Below, in pieces: positions 1 through 7,055 of a DNA stretch of 31,679 bases. Location: NCBI GenBank assembly GCA_002345025.1, contig DDUX01000049.1, positions 1-31,679 of the forward strand, given 5' to 3'. A program made the position numbers and the translations under genes. The notes below the pieces were generated by a model. That model was not told where the DNA came from, ran no database searches, and was given only the letters and a program-made list of their open reading frames with translations. This DNA is from Candidatus Accumulibacter iunctus (GTDB taxonomy: Bacteria; Pseudomonadota; Gammaproteobacteria; Burkholderiales; Rhodocyclaceae). The stretch's first letter is position 1. Each line of letters begins with the position of its first letter.

Positions 1-146
1 GTGTCGAGATGGTGATGCCGGGCGACAACGTGCAGATGACGGTGAAGCTGATCTCGCCGATCGCCATGGAAGAAGGTCTGCGTTTCGCGATTCGCGAAGG
101 TGGCCGCACCGTCGGCGCCGGCGTCGTCGCCAAGATCATCGAGTAG
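1..146 (+). CDS. tuf: Elongation factor Tu, C-terminal end (partial)
   Basis: This is the 3' end of the EF-Tu gene; the reading frame enters from the left edge (first whole codon at 3) and stops with TAG at 144-146. The 47 visible residues are the end of domain III, with the characteristic PGDNVQM and the terminal REGGRTVGAGVV segment. EF-Tu delivers aminoacyl-tRNA to the ribosome as a GTP complex in the cytoplasm. The GTPase domain lies outside the window. Its position just before rpsJ is the usual str-S10 junction in betaproteobacteria. Confidence 0.97.
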   Translation, partial: VEMVMPGDNVQMTVKLISPIAMEEGLRFAIREGGRTVGAGVVAKIIE

Positions 147-204
147 TTCGGCGAAACCCTTCGGCGGCGCTGCGGTGCCGCTGCTCGCTCTTTGGAAATC
201 GACC

Positions 205-516
205 ATGCAAAGCCAGAAAATCCGTATTCGCCTGAAGGCCTTCGACTATCGTCTCATCGATCAGTCCGCGCAGGAGATCGTAGATACCGCCAAGCGTACC
301 GGAGCAGTCGTGCGCGGCCCGGTCCCCCTGCCTACCCGCATCCAGCGCTATGACCTGCTGCGCTCGCCGCACGTTGACAAGACCTCGCGCGATCAGCTCG
401 AGATTCGCACTCACCTGCGGTTGATGGACATCATCGATCCGACCGACAAGACCGTCGACGCCCTGATGAAACTCGATCTGCCAGCAGGCGTCGATGTCGA
501 AATCAAGTTGCAGTAA
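205..516 (+). CDS. rpsJ: 30S ribosomal protein S10
   Basis: S10 (103 aa, the same length as in E. coli) is a head protein of the small subunit and, as NusE, also works with NusB in transcription antitermination. The sequence has the family's conserved start (QKIRIRLKAFDYRLID) and the GPVPLPT loop. I chose ATG 205, which gives the canonical N-terminus and has a GGA at 194-196. An in-frame ATG at 100 would overlap tuf by 47 bases and add a non-family N-terminus. It is the first gene of the S10 operon, 58 bases after tuf. Confidence 0.97.
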   Translation: MQSQKIRIRLKAFDYRLIDQSAQEIVDTAKRTGAVVRGPVPLPTRIQRYDLLRSPHVDKTSRDQLEIRTHLRLMDIIDPTDKTVDALMKLDLPAGVDVEIKLQ

Positions 517-536
517 GGGCTTCTAGCGGCTATAAT
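508..536 (+). promoter_or_regulatory. Sigma70-type promoter upstream of rplC
   Basis: TTGCAG at 508-513 and a perfect TATAAT at 531-536 are separated by exactly 17 bases. The -35 hexamer is made of the last two codons of rpsJ plus flanking base context, so the promoter straddles the rpsJ stop codon. The bases right after the -10 box (CGCCGCC) form a GC-rich discriminator, which is typical of stringently controlled ribosomal promoters; that regulatory reading is inference. It would let rplC and later genes be transcribed independently of rpsJ. Confidence 0.7.
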
Positions 537-549
537 CGCCGCCTTTCGC

Positions 550-585
550 CGGGCAGACCGCAGCTTGCGCTGCCCGTTCCTTTTG
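550..585 (+). promoter_or_regulatory. Leader hairpin with T-rich tail before rplC
   Basis: CGGGCAG (550-556) pairs perfectly with CTGCCCG (570-576). Inside the loop CGCA (559-562) can pair with TGCG (566-569). The hairpin is followed by TTCCTTTTG, so it resembles an attenuator or weak intrinsic terminator in the 5' leader of the rplC transcript. In E. coli, L4 controls the S10 operon through leader attenuation; whether this hairpin plays that role is inference. It overlaps the 9-base element shared with the rplN leader (556-564). Confidence 0.5.
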
Positions 586-628
586 TGGTGCTCGCCGGCC
601 AATCGTAGCCGGTCAGAGGAGAATAAGC

Positions 629-1273
629 ATGAGTCTAGGCCTTGTAGGGCGCAAGGTCGGCATGACGCGCATCTTTACCGACGATGGTGTCAGCATCCCG
701 GTAACTGTGCTCGACGTGTCGAACAATCGCGTTGCCCAGATCAAAACGCCGGAAGTCGACGGCTATCCTGCCGTCCAGGTCGCTTTCGGCAAGCGCCGCC
801 CCTCACGTGTGAACAAGCCGATGGCCGGGCATCTTGCCAAGGCTGGCGTCGAGGCGGGGCACGTTCTCAAGGAGTTTCCGGTCGCTGTCGCCGATCTTGC
901 TGCGCTCAAGGCGGGCGATCAGATCAGTGTGACGATATTCGTCGTCGGCCAGAAGGTCGACGTGACCGGGCAAACGATCGGCAAGGGCTTTTCGGGTGCG
1001 ATCAAGCGGCACAACTTCAAGTCCCAGGGCGCGGCGCACGGCAACTCGGTGTCGCACAAGGCGCCGGGATCGACCGGCATGGCCCAGGACCCGGGGCGGG
1101 TCTTTCCCGGCAAGAAGATGGCCGGTCACTTTGGCGACGTCAAGCGCACGCAGCAGAATCTCGAAGTCGTCCGCGTCGACGTCGAACGTCAGTTGCTCCT
1201 GCTCAAGGGCGCGGTACCGGGCGCCAAAGGATCGGACGTGATCGTGCGGCCTGCAGTCAAGGCGGGGGCATAA
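629..1273 (+). CDS. rplC: 50S ribosomal protein L3
   Basis: L3 (214 aa; 209 in E. coli) is an early-assembling 23S rRNA binder whose long internal loop reaches towards the peptidyl transferase centre. The conserved loop at about 138-167 (GNSVSHKAPGSTG then KKMAGHFG) is present. Gln153 in the MAQDPG motif aligns with E. coli Gln150, the residue methylated by PrmB. Start ATG 629 has a strong AGAGGAG Shine-Dalgarno at 615-621. The stop codon touches the rplD start codon with no gap. Confidence 0.97.
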   Translation: MSLGLVGRKVGMTRIFTDDGVSIPVTVLDVSNNRVAQIKTPEVDGYPAVQVAFGKRRPSRVNKPMAGHLAKAGVEAGHVLKEFPVAVADLAALKAGDQISVTIFVVGQKVDVTGQTIGKGFSGAIKRHNFKSQGAAHGNSVSHKAPGSTGMAQDPGRVFPGKKMAGHFGDVKRTQQNLEVVRVDVERQLLLLKGAVPGAKGSDVIVRPAVKAGA

Positions 1274-1894
1274 ATGGAACTCAAGCTGATTAATGAGCAG
1301 GGCCAGGAGGCAAGCCGCCTCGAGGCATCGGATACGCTGTTTGGTCGCGAGTACAACGAAGCACTGGTGCACCAGGTTCTGGTTGCGTACCAGGCAAACG
1401 CCCGTGGCGGCAATCGCGCACAGCGGGATCGTCATGACGTGGCCCACACCACCAAGAAGCCGTGGCGACAGAAGGGCACAGGCAGGGCGCGGGCCGGGAT
1501 GTCGTCGTCGCCGATCTGGCGTGGTGGTGGTCGGGCGTTTCCGAACCTGGCGGATGAGAACTTCAGCCAGAAGCTCAACCGCAAGATGTATCGCGCAGGA
1601 ATGGCATCGATCCTGTCGCAACTGGCGCGCGACGACCGCTTGGCGGTCGTCGACAGTCTGACCGTCGAAGCTCCGAAGACGAAGCTCTTCGCCGCCAAGA
1701 TCAAGGGCATGGGTTATGACTCGGTACTGGTGATCACCGACACGCTCGACGAGAATGTCTTTCTCGCCGCGCGCAATCTGCCGAATGTGCTCGTTCTCGA
1801 GGTGCATCAGGCAGATCCGGTTTCGCTGGTCCGCTTCGGCAGGGTGCTGATGACCCGGGCTGCGGTGGCAAAGTTTGAGGAGATCCTGGGATGA
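1274..1894 (+). CDS. rplD: 50S ribosomal protein L4
   Basis: L4 (206 aa) binds 23S rRNA domain I and lines the exit tunnel with its extended basic loop, seen here as KKPWRQKGTGRARAG around residues 57-71. In E. coli it also represses its own operon by acting on the leader; a leader hairpin is present before rplC here, but control is not shown. ATG follows directly after the rplC stop. The last four bases (ATGA) overlap the rplW start, indicating translational coupling. Confidence 0.97.
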   Translation: MELKLINEQGQEASRLEASDTLFGREYNEALVHQVLVAYQANARGGNRAQRDRHDVAHTTKKPWRQKGTGRARAGMSSSPIWRGGGRAFPNLADENFSQKLNRKMYRAGMASILSQLARDDRLAVVDSLTVEAPKTKLFAAKIKGMGYDSVLVITDTLDENVFLAARNLPNVLVLEVHQADPVSLVRFGRVLMTRAAVAKFEEILG

Positions 1895-2193
1895 ATGAAG
1901 AACGTCTGTTGCAGGTGCTCCTGGCACCGCAGATCTCCGAGAAGGCTACCTTCGTTGCCGACAAGCATGAGCAGGTGATCTTCCGCGTTGTTCCCGATGC
2001 GACCAAGGCCGAGGTCAAGGGCGCTGTCGAACTGCTCTTCAAGGTCTCCGTCGAGTCCGTGCAGGTGGCCAATGTCAAGGGCAAGAAGAAGCGCTTCGGC
2101 CGAGTTGCTGGTCGTCGCAGTGGCTGGAAGAAGGCTTTCGTCTGCTTGAAGCCCGGTCAGGAAATCAACTTCGTTGATGGAGGTGGCGTCTGA
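1891..2193 (+). CDS. rplW: 50S ribosomal protein L23
   Basis: L23 (100 aa, as in E. coli) sits at the tunnel exit and is the docking site for trigger factor and the signal recognition particle. Glu17 in APQISEK corresponds to E. coli Glu18, the trigger-factor contact. The basic KGKKKRFGR segment is the tunnel hairpin. It begins with an ATGA overlap with rplD and ends in TGATG, sharing one base with the rplB start. Confidence 0.97.
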   Translation: MNEERLLQVLLAPQISEKATFVADKHEQVIFRVVPDATKAEVKGAVELLFKVSVESVQVANVKGKKKRFGRVAGRRSGWKKAFVCLKPGQEINFVDGGGV

Positions 2194-3020
2194 TGGCTCT
2201 CGTCAAAGTCAAACCGACTTCGCCGGGCCGGCGCGCCGTGGTCCGCGTCGTCAACCCGAACCTGCACAAGGGCGCGCCGGTTGCCGGACTCTTGGAACCG
2301 CAGTCGAAAAAGGCCGGCCGGAACAACAACGGCCACATCACGACGCGGCACCAGGGTGGCGGCCACAAGCAGCACTACCGACTGGTCGACTTCAAGCGCA
2401 CCAAGGACGGTGTGCCGGCGAAGGTGGAACGTCTCGAGTACGACCCCAACCGCACAGCGAACATTGCGCTGCTGTGCTACGCCGACGGCGAGCGTCGCTA
2501 CATCATTGCCCCCAGGGGATTGACCGTTGGTCAGCAGGTGTCGAGCGGGTCGGAGGCGCCGATCAAGGTCGGCAACGCGCTGCCTATTCGCAACATCCCG
2601 GTGGGCACGACGATCCATTGCGTCGAGATGGTTCCCGGCAAGGGCGCGCAACTGGCGCGATCGGCGGGAACCTCGGTGCAGCTACTGGCGCGCGAGGGCG
2701 TGCACGCCCAGTTGCGCTTGCGGTCGGGCGAGATTCGTCGCGTCCATGTCGAGTGCCGGGCGACGATTGGCGAAGTGGGTAATGAAGAGCATAGCCTACG
2801 TTCCATTGGCAAGGCTGGCGCGACCCGCTGGCGCGGTGTGCGGCCGACGGTTCGCGGCGTCGCCATGAACCCGATCGATCACCCGCACGGTGGCGGCGAA
2901 GGGAAGACGGCAGCGGGCATGCATCCGGTCAGCCCGTGGGGTACCAAGACCAAGGGCTATCGTACCCGTCGCAACAAGCGTACGACCTCGATGATCGTGC
3001 AGCGCCGGCAAAAACGCTAA
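2193..3020 (+). CDS. rplB: 50S ribosomal protein L2
   Basis: L2 (275 aa; 273 in E. coli) supports subunit association and peptidyl transferase function. It has the N-terminal OB-like region, the SH3-like region and the strongly conserved C-terminal stretch NPIDHPHGGGEG. His230 there corresponds to the functionally important His229 of E. coli L2. The start codon overlaps the rplW stop by one base, so translation is probably coupled. The C-terminus is basic (RRNKRTTSMIVQRRQKR), as usual. Confidence 0.98.
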   Translation: MALVKVKPTSPGRRAVVRVVNPNLHKGAPVAGLLEPQSKKAGRNNNGHITTRHQGGGHKQHYRLVDFKRTKDGVPAKVERLEYDPNRTANIALLCYADGERRYIIAPRGLTVGQQVSSGSEAPIKVGNALPIRNIPVGTTIHCVEMVPGKGAQLARSAGTSVQLLAREGVHAQLRLRSGEIRRVHVECRATIGEVGNEEHSLRSIGKAGATRWRGVRPTVRGVAMNPIDHPHGGGEGKTAAGMHPVSPWGTKTKGYRTRRNKRTTSMIVQRRQKR

Positions 3021-3033
3021 GGGATAGAGAACC

Positions 3034-3309
3034 ATGGGACGTTCCGTTAAAAAGGGCCCGTTTGCTGATGCCCATCTGATCAATAAAGTGAGCGCGGTCC
3101 GCGCGACGGGCGACAAGCGCCCGATCAAGACATGGTCGCGTCGCTCGACGGTCCTGCCGGACTTTGTTGGCCTGACGATCGCCGTGCATAACGGCAAGCA
3201 GCATATCCCGGTGTACATCACCGAGAACATGGTCGGGCACAAGTTGGGCGAGTTTTCGCTGACTCGTACCTTCAAGGGCCATACATCCGGCAAGAAGGCC
3301 AAGAAGTAG
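3034..3309 (+). CDS. rpsS: 30S ribosomal protein S19
   Basis: S19 (91 aa) forms a complex with S13 in the head of the small subunit, near the A-site tRNA. It starts with the family signature MGRSVKKGPF and contains the conserved core RSTVLPDFVGLTIAVHNGK, followed by the GHKLGEF motif. The start lies 13 bases after rplB, with a GGGATAGAG ribosome site. It ends in a basic lysine-rich tail. Confidence 0.97.
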   Translation: MGRSVKKGPFADAHLINKVSAVRATGDKRPIKTWSRRSTVLPDFVGLTIAVHNGKQHIPVYITENMVGHKLGEFSLTRTFKGHTSGKKAKK

Positions 3310-3319
3310 GGGAATGAAT

Positions 3320-3649
3320 ATGGAAACTCGTGCTGTTTTGCGCGGCGTGCGGCTGTCGAGTCAAAAGGGCCGGCTGGTGGCAGACCAGATTCGTGGCCTG
3401 CCGGTAGACAAGGCGCTGAGCATCCTTGCCTTCAGTCCCAAAAAGGGTGCCGGGATCATCAAGAAGGTGCTCGAGTCGGCGATCGCGAACGCCGAGCACA
3501 ACGATGGTGCCGACATCGACGAGCTGAAGGTGAAGACCATCTGCGTCGAGAAGGGCATGGTGCTCAAGCGCTTCACTGCGCGGGCGAAGGGGCGTGGCAA
3601 CAGGATCGTCAAGCCGACGTGTCACGTCTTCCTGACCGTCGGCAACTGA
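3320..3649 (+). CDS. rplV: 50S ribosomal protein L22
   Basis: L22 lines the peptide exit tunnel with a long beta-hairpin, here around RFTARAKGRGNR, and is the site of macrolide-resistance changes in other bacteria. I chose ATG 3320 (109 aa), which gives the canonical METRAVLRGVRLS start and sits seven bases after GGGG at 3309-3312. An ATG at 3314 is in frame and would add only Met-Asn, but it would be too close to that ribosome site. The gene lies between rpsS and rpsC in the usual order. Confidence 0.95.
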   Translation: METRAVLRGVRLSSQKGRLVADQIRGLPVDKALSILAFSPKKGAGIIKKVLESAIANAEHNDGADIDELKVKTICVEKGMVLKRFTARAKGRGNRIVKPTCHVFLTVGN

Positions 3650-3658
3650 GGAACAAGA

Positions 3659-4501
3659 ATGGGACAAAAGATTCATCCTACTGGCTTTCGTCTGGCCGTC
3701 ACCCGCGATTGGTCGTCACGCTGGTACGCCAACAGCAAGGACTTCGCCGGGATGCTCAACGAGGATCTGCGTGTTCGCGAGTATCTGAAGAAGAAGCTGA
3801 AGCACGCCTCGGTCGGTCGCATCCTGATCGAGCGCCCGGCCAAGAATGCACGCGTGACCGTCTTCTCGGCGCGGCCAGGCGTGGTGATCGGCAAGAAGGG
3901 CGAAGAGATCGACAACCTGCGTGGCGCACTGCAGAAGATCATGGGTGTTCCGGTACATGTCGGGATCGAGGAAATCCGCAAGCCCGAACTCGATGCGCAA
4001 CTGATTGCCGATTCGATCACCCAGCAGCTCGAGAAGCGGATCATGTTCCGCCGGGCGATGAAGCGGGCGATGCAGAATGCCATGCGCCTGGGTGCGCAGG
4101 GGATCAAGATCATGAGTTCCGGCCGCCTCAACGGGGCGGAGATCGCCCGTCGCGAGTGGTATCGCGAGGGCCGGGTGCCGCTGCACACGCTGCGCGCCGA
4201 CATTGATTACGCAACATCCGAAGCCCTGACGACCTATGGTCTGATCGGGGTCAAGGTGTGGGTCTTCAAGGGCGAGATTCTGGCACGCCATGAGCAGGCA
4301 GCGGCTGCAGCCGACAGCACCCTCGAGGACCAGCGGCGGCCGAGGCGCGGCGGTGCGCGGCCCGCCGATACTGCTGACAGAGGCCGCCCGGCGACGAAGG
4401 GCGCGGATGAGGTTGCCAGGGTAGAAAGCGCACCCGGGGAAGCCAAGGCTCCCGTGAAACGAGTTAGAAAGGCAGGAACAACAGATGCTGCAGCCAGCTA
4501 G
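3659..4501 (+). CDS. rpsC: 30S ribosomal protein S3 with extended C-terminal tail
   Basis: S3 is at the mRNA entry channel of the small subunit. The first ~213 residues are standard: an N-terminal domain, a KH domain with its GKKG loop at 78-81, and the C-terminal domain ending at VWVFKGEIL. The protein is 280 aa against 233 in E. coli. The excess is a low-complexity tail (about 214-280) rich in Ala, Arg, Lys, Asp and Pro, probably disordered. The last 17 bases overlap the start of rplP, and the tail DNA carries the rplP ribosome site (AGGA at 4474-4477). Confidence 0.97.
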   Translation: MGQKIHPTGFRLAVTRDWSSRWYANSKDFAGMLNEDLRVREYLKKKLKHASVGRILIERPAKNARVTVFSARPGVVIGKKGEEIDNLRGALQKIMGVPVHVGIEEIRKPELDAQLIADSITQQLEKRIMFRRAMKRAMQNAMRLGAQGIKIMSSGRLNGAEIARREWYREGRVPLHTLRADIDYATSEALTTYGLIGVKVWVFKGEILARHEQAAAAADSTLEDQRRPRRGGARPADTADRGRPATKGADEVARVESAPGEAKAPVKRVRKAGTTDAAAS

Positions 4502-4898
4502 AAGGAAGTACCGCAAGGAGCAGAAGGGCCGCAATACCGGCCTTGCCTTACGCGGGGCCAAAGTCAGTTTTGGCGAGTTCGGGCTGAAGTCGATCGGCCG
4601 CGGGCGGCTGACCGCCCGGCAGATCGAGGCGGCGAGGCGTGCCATGACCCGCCATATCAAACGGGGTGGCCGCATCTGGATTCGCATCTTCCCGGACAAG
4701 CCCATTTCCAAGAAGCCGGCCGAGGTTCGCATGGGAAGCGGCAAGGGAAATCCGGAGTACTACGTGGCGGAGATCAAGCCGGGCAAGGTACTCTACGAGA
4801 TGGATGGCGTCAGTGAAGGCCTGGCGCGCGAGGCCTTCGCGCTCGCCGCTGCGAAGCTGCCGATTCCGACGGTGTTTGTAACGCGCATGGTGGGATGA
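4485..4898 (+). CDS. rplP: 50S ribosomal protein L16
   Basis: L16 (137 aa) helps position A-site tRNA on the large subunit and is needed for late assembly. It begins with the invariant MLQP and has the GRGRLTARQIEAARRA core. Arg82 in the VRMGSGKG motif corresponds to E. coli Arg81, which is hydroxylated by the YcfD/RoxA oxygenase; no such enzyme is in this window. The start overlaps the end of rpsC by 17 bases in another frame. Confidence 0.97.
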   Translation: MLQPARRKYRKEQKGRNTGLALRGAKVSFGEFGLKSIGRGRLTARQIEAARRAMTRHIKRGGRIWIRIFPDKPISKKPAEVRMGSGKGNPEYYVAEIKPGKVLYEMDGVSEGLAREAFALAAAKLPIPTVFVTRMVG

Positions 4899-4900
4899 TC

Positions 4901-5092
4901 ATGAAAGTCAGTGAACTCAGAGCAAAAACGGTCGATGAGCTGAACCAGGAACTGCTTGCCCTGCTGAAAGCACAGTTCGGATTGCGCATGCAGCTTGCCA
5001 CCCAGCAGTTGACGAACAATAGTCAGATCGGCAAAGTGCGCCGTCAGATCGCGCGCGTGCGGACGCTTCTTCGTGAAAAGGCAGTTCAATGA
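4901..5092 (+). CDS. rpmC: 50S ribosomal protein L29
   Basis: L29 (63 aa) is a small two-helix protein next to L23 at the tunnel exit. The canonical start is MKVSELRAK, at ATG 4901, preceded by GGTGGGA with suitable spacing. ATG 4895 is in frame, adds Met-Ile and overlaps the rplP stop, but it has no room for a ribosome site. The 3' end overlaps rpsQ by four bases (ATGA). Confidence 0.93.
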   Translation: MKVSELRAKTVDELNQELLALLKAQFGLRMQLATQQLTNNSQIGKVRRQIARVRTLLREKAVQ

Positions 5093-5355
5093 GTGAGACC
5101 AAGAGCAGCAAGCGTACCCTCATCGGGCGCGTCGTCAGTGACAAGATGGAAAAGACGGTGACCGTACTCGTCGAGCGTCGCGTCAAGCACGCCATGTACG
5201 ACAAGATCATCGTTCGTTCCAGCAGGTATCACGCGCAGAACGACAACAACGAGGCGAAACTCGGCGACACGGTCGAGATTCAGGAGTCACGGCCGTTGTC
5301 GAAAACCAAGTCGTGGGTCGTCAGCCGGCTGCTCGAACGGGCTGTGGCGATTTAG
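5089..5355 (+). CDS. rpsQ: 30S ribosomal protein S17
   Basis: S17 (88 aa) is a primary 16S rRNA binding OB-fold protein of the small subunit body. It has the family motifs LIGRVVSDKMEKTVTVLV and the SRPLSKTKSW segment. The ATGA overlap with rpmC suggests coupled translation. It is the last gene before a 130-base gap that carries a promoter and structured leader, so it probably ends the S10-type transcription unit, although no intrinsic terminator is visible. Confidence 0.97.
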   Translation: MSETKSSKRTLIGRVVSDKMEKTVTVLVERRVKHAMYDKIIVRSSRYHAQNDNNEAKLGDTVEIQESRPLSKTKSWVVSRLLERAVAI

Positions 5356-5358
5356 TTC

Positions 5359-5386
5359 TTGCGTTTGTCTTTGCACCGGCTATAAT
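5359..5386 (+). promoter_or_regulatory. Sigma70-type promoter upstream of rplN
   Basis: A perfect TATAAT at 5381-5386 has TTGCGT at 5359-5364 as -35 box, with a 16-base spacer. The bases around the -10 (CGGCTATAAT followed by GCCG) match the rplC promoter closely. The GC-rich discriminator again fits a growth-rate or stringently controlled ribosomal promoter. It would start an independent spc-type transcript at rplN. Confidence 0.7.
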
Positions 5387-5396
5387 GCCGAGTTTT

Positions 5397-5468
5397 CCCG
5401 CGCCCGACCGCAGCAACCAGTCGAGCGTTTCTCCCCTAGCGGGTTCCAAGACTGACCGCCGTCGCGGG
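5397..5468 (+). promoter_or_regulatory. Potential nested stem-loop leader of rplN
   Basis: The leader between the promoter and rplN can fold in a nested way: CCCGCG (5397-5402) with CGCGGG (5463-5468), CAGTC (5418-5422) with GACTG (5450-5454), and CCC with GGG near 5433-5443. It also contains GACCGCAGC (5406-5414), identical to the rplC leader at the same offset from the -10 box. A ribosomal-protein autoregulatory leader is possible, but the folding was done by eye and the long loops make it uncertain. Confidence 0.35.
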
Positions 5469-5485
5469 CCAAGTTGGAGTGACAG

Positions 5486-5854
5486 ATGATTCAAGTACAG
5501 ACTACTCTCGACGTCGCCGACAACACTGGTGCTCGCTCGGTGATGTGTATCAAGGTGCTCGGCGGCTCGAAGCGTCGCTACGCCGGCGTCGGTGACATCA
5601 TCAAAGTGGCGATCAAGGACGCCGCTCCGCGCGGGCGCGTCAAGAAGGGCGACGTCTATAGCGCCGTCGTCGTACGCACGGCAAAGGGTGTTCGCCGGGT
5701 GGACGGTTCGCTCGTCAAGTTCGACCACAACGCCGCAGTGCTGCTCAACAACAAGATGGAGCCGATCGGTACGCGTATCTTCGGGCCGGTGACACGCGAG
5801 CTGCGTGGCGACCGCTTCATGAAGATCGTCTCTCTGGCGCCGGAAGTGCTGTAA
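5486..5854 (+). CDS. rplN: 50S ribosomal protein L14
   Basis: L14 (122 aa) lies at the subunit interface and is the contact for the silencing factor RsfS. The start MIQVQTTLDVADNTGAR and the motif GDIIKVAIKDAAPRG are diagnostic, as is the C-terminal FMKIVSLAPEVL. It is the first gene of the spc-type block, with its own promoter about 100 bases upstream and a TTGGAG ribosome site. Confidence 0.98.
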   Translation: MIQVQTTLDVADNTGARSVMCIKVLGGSKRRYAGVGDIIKVAIKDAAPRGRVKKGDVYSAVVVRTAKGVRRVDGSLVKFDHNAAVLLNNKMEPIGTRIFGPVTRELRGDRFMKIVSLAPEVL

Positions 5855-5862
5855 GGAAGGTC

Positions 5863-6180
5863 ATGGAAAAGATTCGTAAGGGCGATGACGTGGTCGTCAT
5901 CGCCGGCAAGGACAAGGGCAAGCGGGGAACCGTTCTGGCTCGTTCGGATGCCGAGCATGTTCTCGTCGAGGGGGTGAACCGCGTCAAGAAGCACGTCAAG
6001 CCGAATCCGGTCAAGGGCGTCGTCGGCGGCATCATCGAAAAGGAAATGCCGCTGCATGTCTCGAATGTGGCGCTTTACAACCCGGCGACGCGGAAAGCGG
6101 ACCGGGTCGGCTTCAGGAAGCTTGAGGACGGCACGAAGGTGCGCTTCTTCAAGTCGAACGGCGAAGTCTTGCGGGCATAA
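5863..6180 (+). CDS. rplX: 50S ribosomal protein L24
   Basis: L24 (105 aa) is an assembly initiator that binds the 5' end of 23S rRNA and lies near the tunnel exit. The KOW motif is clear at about residues 6-32 (GDDVVVIAGKDKGKRG). The remainder matches the bacterial L24 C-terminal part (HVSNVALYNPATRKADRVGF). It starts 8 bases after rplN with an AAGGAAGG ribosome site. Confidence 0.97.
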   Translation: MEKIRKGDDVVVIAGKDKGKRGTVLARSDAEHVLVEGVNRVKKHVKPNPVKGVVGGIIEKEMPLHVSNVALYNPATRKADRVGFRKLEDGTKVRFFKSNGEVLRA

Positions 6181-6189
6181 GGATCAGTC

Positions 6190-6729
6190 ATGGCGCGTTT
6201 GCTGCAGTATTACAAGGATACGGTGGTTCCCGAGCTGACCGAGAAATTCGGCTACAAGTCGAACATGGAGGTCCCGCGGATCATCAAGGTGACGCTCAAC
6301 ATGGGCGTTGGCGAAGCGGTGGCGGACAAGAAGGTGCTCGAGAACGCGGTCGGCGACATGGTCAAGATCGCCGGGCAGAAGCCGGTGATGACCAAGGCAC
6401 GCAAGTCGATTGCCGGCTTCAAGATTCGTACCGGTTACGCCATTGGTTGCATGGTGACCCTGCGCGGGCCGCGCATGTTCGAGTTCATTGACCGCCTGGT
6501 GACCGTCGCTCTGCCGCGCGTCCGCGACTTCCGGGGCATCTCCGGTAAGGGTTTCGATGGCCGCGGCAACTACAGTATGGGTCTCAAGGAGCAGATCATC
6601 TTCCCGGAAATCGAGTACGACCGGATCGACGCGCTGCGCGGCATGAATATCAGTGTCACCACCACTGCCAAGACCGATGAAGAGGCGCGTGCCTTGCTTG
6701 GCGCGTTTAAATTTCCTTTCAGGAACTGA
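6190..6729 (+). CDS. rplE: 50S ribosomal protein L5
   Basis: L5 (179 aa, as in E. coli) binds 5S rRNA and contacts S13 across the subunit interface. Conserved blocks are VPRIIKVTLNMGVGEA, GQKPVMTKARKSIAGFKIR, and FRGISGKGFDGRGNYSMG. It starts 9 bases after rplX. Nothing is unusual in length or residues. Confidence 0.98.
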   Translation: MARLLQYYKDTVVPELTEKFGYKSNMEVPRIIKVTLNMGVGEAVADKKVLENAVGDMVKIAGQKPVMTKARKSIAGFKIRTGYAIGCMVTLRGPRMFEFIDRLVTVALPRVRDFRGISGKGFDGRGNYSMGLKEQIIFPEIEYDRIDALRGMNISVTTTAKTDEEARALLGAFKFPFRN

Positions 6730-6735
6730 GACGAA

Positions 6736-7041
6736 ATGGCGAAAATCGCTGTGATCAACCGCGGGGAAAAGCGGCGCAAGGTTGTCAAGAAATATGCCGG
6801 GAAGCGAGCCGAGCTGTTGGCGGTGATTGCTGATCAGAGCCTGTCGATCGAGGACCGCTTCGAGGCCCGTCTCAAGATGCAGGCGTTGCCGCGCAACGCC
6901 AGCCCCGTCAGGCTGCGCAACCGCTGCGCGCTGACCGGCCGCCCGCGCGGCGTCTTCCGCAAGTTTGGCCTCGCTCGTGGCAAGCTGCGCGAGTTCTTCA
7001 TGCAGGGCGAAGTACCAGGCATGGTCAAGGCTAGCTGGTAG
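6736..7041 (+). CDS. rpsN: 30S ribosomal protein S14, zinc-free long form
   Basis: S14 (101 aa) is a head protein of the small subunit. This is the long form without the two CxxC zinc motifs, as in E. coli. The signature RNRCALTGRPRGVFRKFGL followed by RGKLREFFMQGEVPG is intact. It starts six bases after rplE. The zinc-free form contrasts with the zinc-type S4 and L36 of this same cluster. Confidence 0.97.
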   Translation: MAKIAVINRGEKRRKVVKKYAGKRAELLAVIADQSLSIEDRFEARLKMQALPRNASPVRLRNRCALTGRPRGVFRKFGLARGKLREFFMQGEVPGMVKASW

Positions 7042-7055
7042 CAGGAGAAAACAGA

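Noticed and set aside
162..183. Hairpin between tuf and rpsJ (GCGGC 164-168 with GCCGC 177-181)
   Set aside because: Short stem with a G-T pair and no T-run; it may be chance in GC-rich DNA, so it is not called a terminator or leader.
803..1927. Open frame of 374 codons on the minus strand across rplC and rplD
   Set aside because: Shadow of two highly conserved ribosomal genes.
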